Shown here piece by piece: positions 62,293 through 64,000 of a stretch of 64,000 bases of DNA. A program made the position numbers and the translations under genes. This DNA is from Mesoterricola sediminis (GTDB lineage: Bacteria > Acidobacteriota > Holophagae > Holophagales > Holophagaceae), in assembly GCF_030295425.1 (NCBI RefSeq), contig NZ_AP027081.1, forward strand, positions 3,145,001 to 3,209,000, given 5' to 3'. How positions within the stretch are numbered: position 1 is the first letter of the stretch; every line of letters starts with the position of its first letter. The notes beneath the pieces are model-generated. The model saw only the letters and a list, made by a program, of their open reading frames with translations, did no database searches and was not told the DNA's origin.

Positions 62293-64000
62293 ATGAAGCG
62301 TCACCCCCTCCTTCCCTGCGCCGCCCTCGTCCTGGCGGCGGGACTCCAGGCCCAGCAGCCCTCGGCCACCTTCAACGCCTTCAACGACTGGCTCACCGCC
62401 GAGGCGCGGGGCGTCTCCGTCGGCGCCGACGGGCGCCTGCGCCTGGCCCCGGCCCTCCGCCGCGTGGCCCAGCTCCCCGAGGGCGTCGTGTGGTCCGCGG
62501 TCTCCGACGGCACGGCGGGCGCCTACCTCAGCGCGGGCAACGAGGGCAAGCTGTTCCGCTACACCGCCGGACAGGTCAAGCCCCTGGCCCAGGTCAAGGG
62601 CGGCATCGTCTTCGCCATGGCCCGCCTGGGCAACGACCTCATCGTGGCCCCCTCGGGGGAGGGGAAGCTCTACCGGGTGACCCCCGCGGGCGACGTGAAG
62701 CCCTTCTGCGAGATCGAGGCCCGCCTGGTGTGGGCCCTGGGCGTGGACGGCAACGACCTCCTCGTCGCCGGCGGCGGCGAGAAGGGGGCGGTGCTCCTCC
62801 TGGCCCGCGAAGGCAGCAGCCGCAAGCTGGCCGACCTCCCCGAGGAGACCGCCTTCACCGCCCTGGCTCCCGACGGCAAGGGCGCCTGGTACCTGGGCAC
62901 CCACGGCCGGGGCCTGGTGGTGCGCTACACCGGCGTCCGCACCGGGGACCGCCTGGAGACGTTGGCGGCCACGGGCTTCGAGGAGGTCCACGCCATCGCC
63001 CTGAACGGCGGCCGGGTCTTCGCCGGGGCCACGAGCGGGGTCAGCAACCGCTTCGCCACGGGCAGCCTGGAGCGCCGGGAGGGCTACCTGGCCGAGCCCG
63101 GCACCCAGACAAAGTCCGCGGTCATCCGCATCGACCGGGACGGCGTGCCGCAGACCCTCTGGCAGAGCACGCAGAGCCAGATCTTCGCGCTGGCGGCCTG
63201 GAACGGGCACCTCCTGGTCGGCACGGGCAACCGGAGCCGGCTCTTCTCCGTCCCCCTCTCGGACGCCGAGCGGGCCGAGAACCCCTTCGCCGCCCTCCAG
63301 GACCTGGGCGCCGCCCAGGCCACGGCCTTCCTCCCGGCGGGCTCCGACCTGATGGTGGTGGCCTCCAACCCCGCCGAACTGCACCTCATCAACCAGGTCC
63401 AGGCCACGGAGGGCACCGTCGAGAGCCGCATCCTCAAGGGCGCCCCCCTGGCGGACTGGGGCCGGGCCTACGTGGAGTCCCTGACGCCCCAGGGCACCAG
63501 CGTGGACTTCCAGGTCCGCACCGGCGCCACCGAGACCCCCGACAGCACCTGGACCCCCTGGACCCCGCCGCTGGTCGGAGGGGAGCGGCCCAACCTCCCC
63601 CCCGCGCGCAACGCCCAGTTCCGGCTCAGGCTCTCCAGCACCCGGGGCGGGGCCACCCCCACCGTCGAGAGCGTCCGGATCCACTGGGCCAACCGCAACC
63701 TCGCCCCCCTGTGGGAGGGCGTGGAGATCATGCCGCCCGGACTCGTCATCACCCGCACCGCCCCGCCCGACGACATCGGCATCGAGCGGGTCCCCCTCGA
63801 GACCCAGAAGCTGATCCCCGCCCTGGGCTACGCGGGCTCGGAGAAGCGCAGCTTCCGCCGCGGCGCCCAGGCCTTCATGTTCAAGGTCGCCGACCCCAAC
63901 GGCGATCCCCTCGCCTTCGCCATCCGCCTCCTCCCCGAGGCCGGCGGCGCCCCGATCCCCCTCGAGAAGGCGTGGAAGGAGCGCTTCTTCACCTTCGACA
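62293..64000 (+). CDS. Secreted beta-propeller protein, truncated by window end
   Basis: ATG 62293, preceded by GGAGA at 62283-62287 (an earlier in-frame ATG is at 62281). Signal peptide MKRHPLLPCAALVLAAGLQA. The protein has propeller-like repeats (VWSAVSDGTAGAYLSAGNEGKLFRY, GIVFAMARLGNDLIVAPSGEGKLYRV, WYLGTHGRGLVVRYTG) then a jelly-roll-like part (VESLTPQGTSVDFQVRTGA). The frame remains open at 64000, so at least 569 residues. Follows the S55 peptidase in the same orientation; the two may work together outside the cell membrane. Confidence 0.75.
   Translation, partial: MKRHPLLPCAALVLAAGLQAQQPSATFNAFNDWLTAEARGVSVGADGRLRLAPALRRVAQLPEGVVWSAVSDGTAGAYLSAGNEGKLFRYTAGQVKPLAQVKGGIVFAMARLGNDLIVAPSGEGKLYRVTPAGDVKPFCEIEARLVWALGVDGNDLLVAGGGEKGAVLLLAREGSSRKLADLPEETAFTALAPDGKGAWYLGTHGRGLVVRYTGVRTGDRLETLAATGFEEVHAIALNGGRVFAGATSGVSNRFATGSLERREGYLAEPGTQTKSAVIRIDRDGVPQTLWQSTQSQIFALAAWNGHLLVGTGNRSRLFSVPLSDAERAENPFAALQDLGAAQATAFLPAGSDLMVVASNPAELHLINQVQATEGTVESRILKGAPLADWGRAYVESLTPQGTSVDFQVRTGATETPDSTWTPWTPPLVGGERPNLPPARNAQFRLRLSSTRGGATPTVESVRIHWANRNLAPLWEGVEIMPPGLVITRTAPPDDIGIERVPLETQKLIPALGYAGSEKRSFRRGAQAFMFKVADPNGDPLAFAIRLLPEAGGAPIPLEKAWKERFFTFD

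Noticed and set aside
60499-63684. 1061-codon open frame opposite the S55 and propeller genes
   Set aside because: Shadow frame; Gly/Val/Asp-rich with no recognisable domain.

Overview
This window is a high-GC (about 70 percent by eye) bacterial chromosome segment. The gene content is carAB, rpsA, ffh-rpsP-khpA-rimM, an Hya-type uptake hydrogenase, beta-propeller sensor proteins, a SpoIVB/S55 peptidase in an apparently non-sporulating context, and DUF748/DUF4032 proteins. Together with the codon bias this suggests an Acidobacteriota member, most likely of the Holophagae (Geothrix/Mesoterricola-like). That assignment is an inference from gene content and was not checked by any search.

Layout. 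1-397: nested IS5-type debris (a truncated IS at the edge, the 3' end of a GxxExxY gene and a 180-bp IS right end). 394-3046: a secreted protein, a small unknown protein and a metallophosphoesterase. 3047-13796: a structured leader, then carA-carB, a D-Ala-D-Ala carboxypeptidase, a propeller sensor and rpsA. 13990-19984: TlpA-like thioredoxin, hemolysin III, a degenerate AAA/Fis protein, an NtrC-type regulator, an amino-acid permease and a DUF2914 protein. 20004-22516: rimM, khpA, rpsP and ffh (minus strand). 22648-34693: DUF255 protein, Ser/Thr kinase, Cys/Met PLP enzyme, arginine deiminase, peroxiredoxin, DUF748 giant protein and a cyclic-2,3-diphosphoglycerate-synthetase-like GTPase. 34745-37180: DUF4032 protein, methyltransferase, thioredoxin. 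37349-41359: hyaABCD, an O2-tolerant-type membrane-bound [NiFe] hydrogenase operon. 41360-42726: a complete IS5-type element carrying a broken GxxExxY passenger. 42740-51327: TSUP transporter, Gcr-type membrane protein and a cluster of four phosphorelay proteins. 51324-57273: MarR/CarD divergent pair, QueG-like Fe-S protein, GNAT-isochorismatase fusion, lrgAB and its LysR regulator. 57331-58037: tRNA-Pro(CGG) with a tandem array of 196-bp repeats built from its own 3' end. 58078-64000: DUF721, CoA-transferase, YmdB-type phosphodiesterase, S55 peptidase and a truncated secreted propeller protein.

The most unusual structure is the tRNA-Pro array. Three 196-bp units, identical except for one base by eye, follow the tRNA gene. 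Each begins with the last 27 nt of the tRNA including CCA, carries an intrinsic-terminator hairpin, and contains an inverted (antisense) copy of the tRNA variable-loop/T-arm/acceptor segment. It resembles the E. coli tyrT/rtT repeats in architecture but concerns a different tRNA and has the extra antisense segment.

The second system of interest is the IS5-type element. Its two copies in this window retain complementary halves of the same GxxExxY passenger gene. Both are joined at a CTAG that is also the stop codon of the neighbouring gene (hyaD in one case, a secreted protein in the other), so the insertions leave the proteins intact. Removing the complete copy joins hyaD to the TSUP transporter gene with 9 nt between them.
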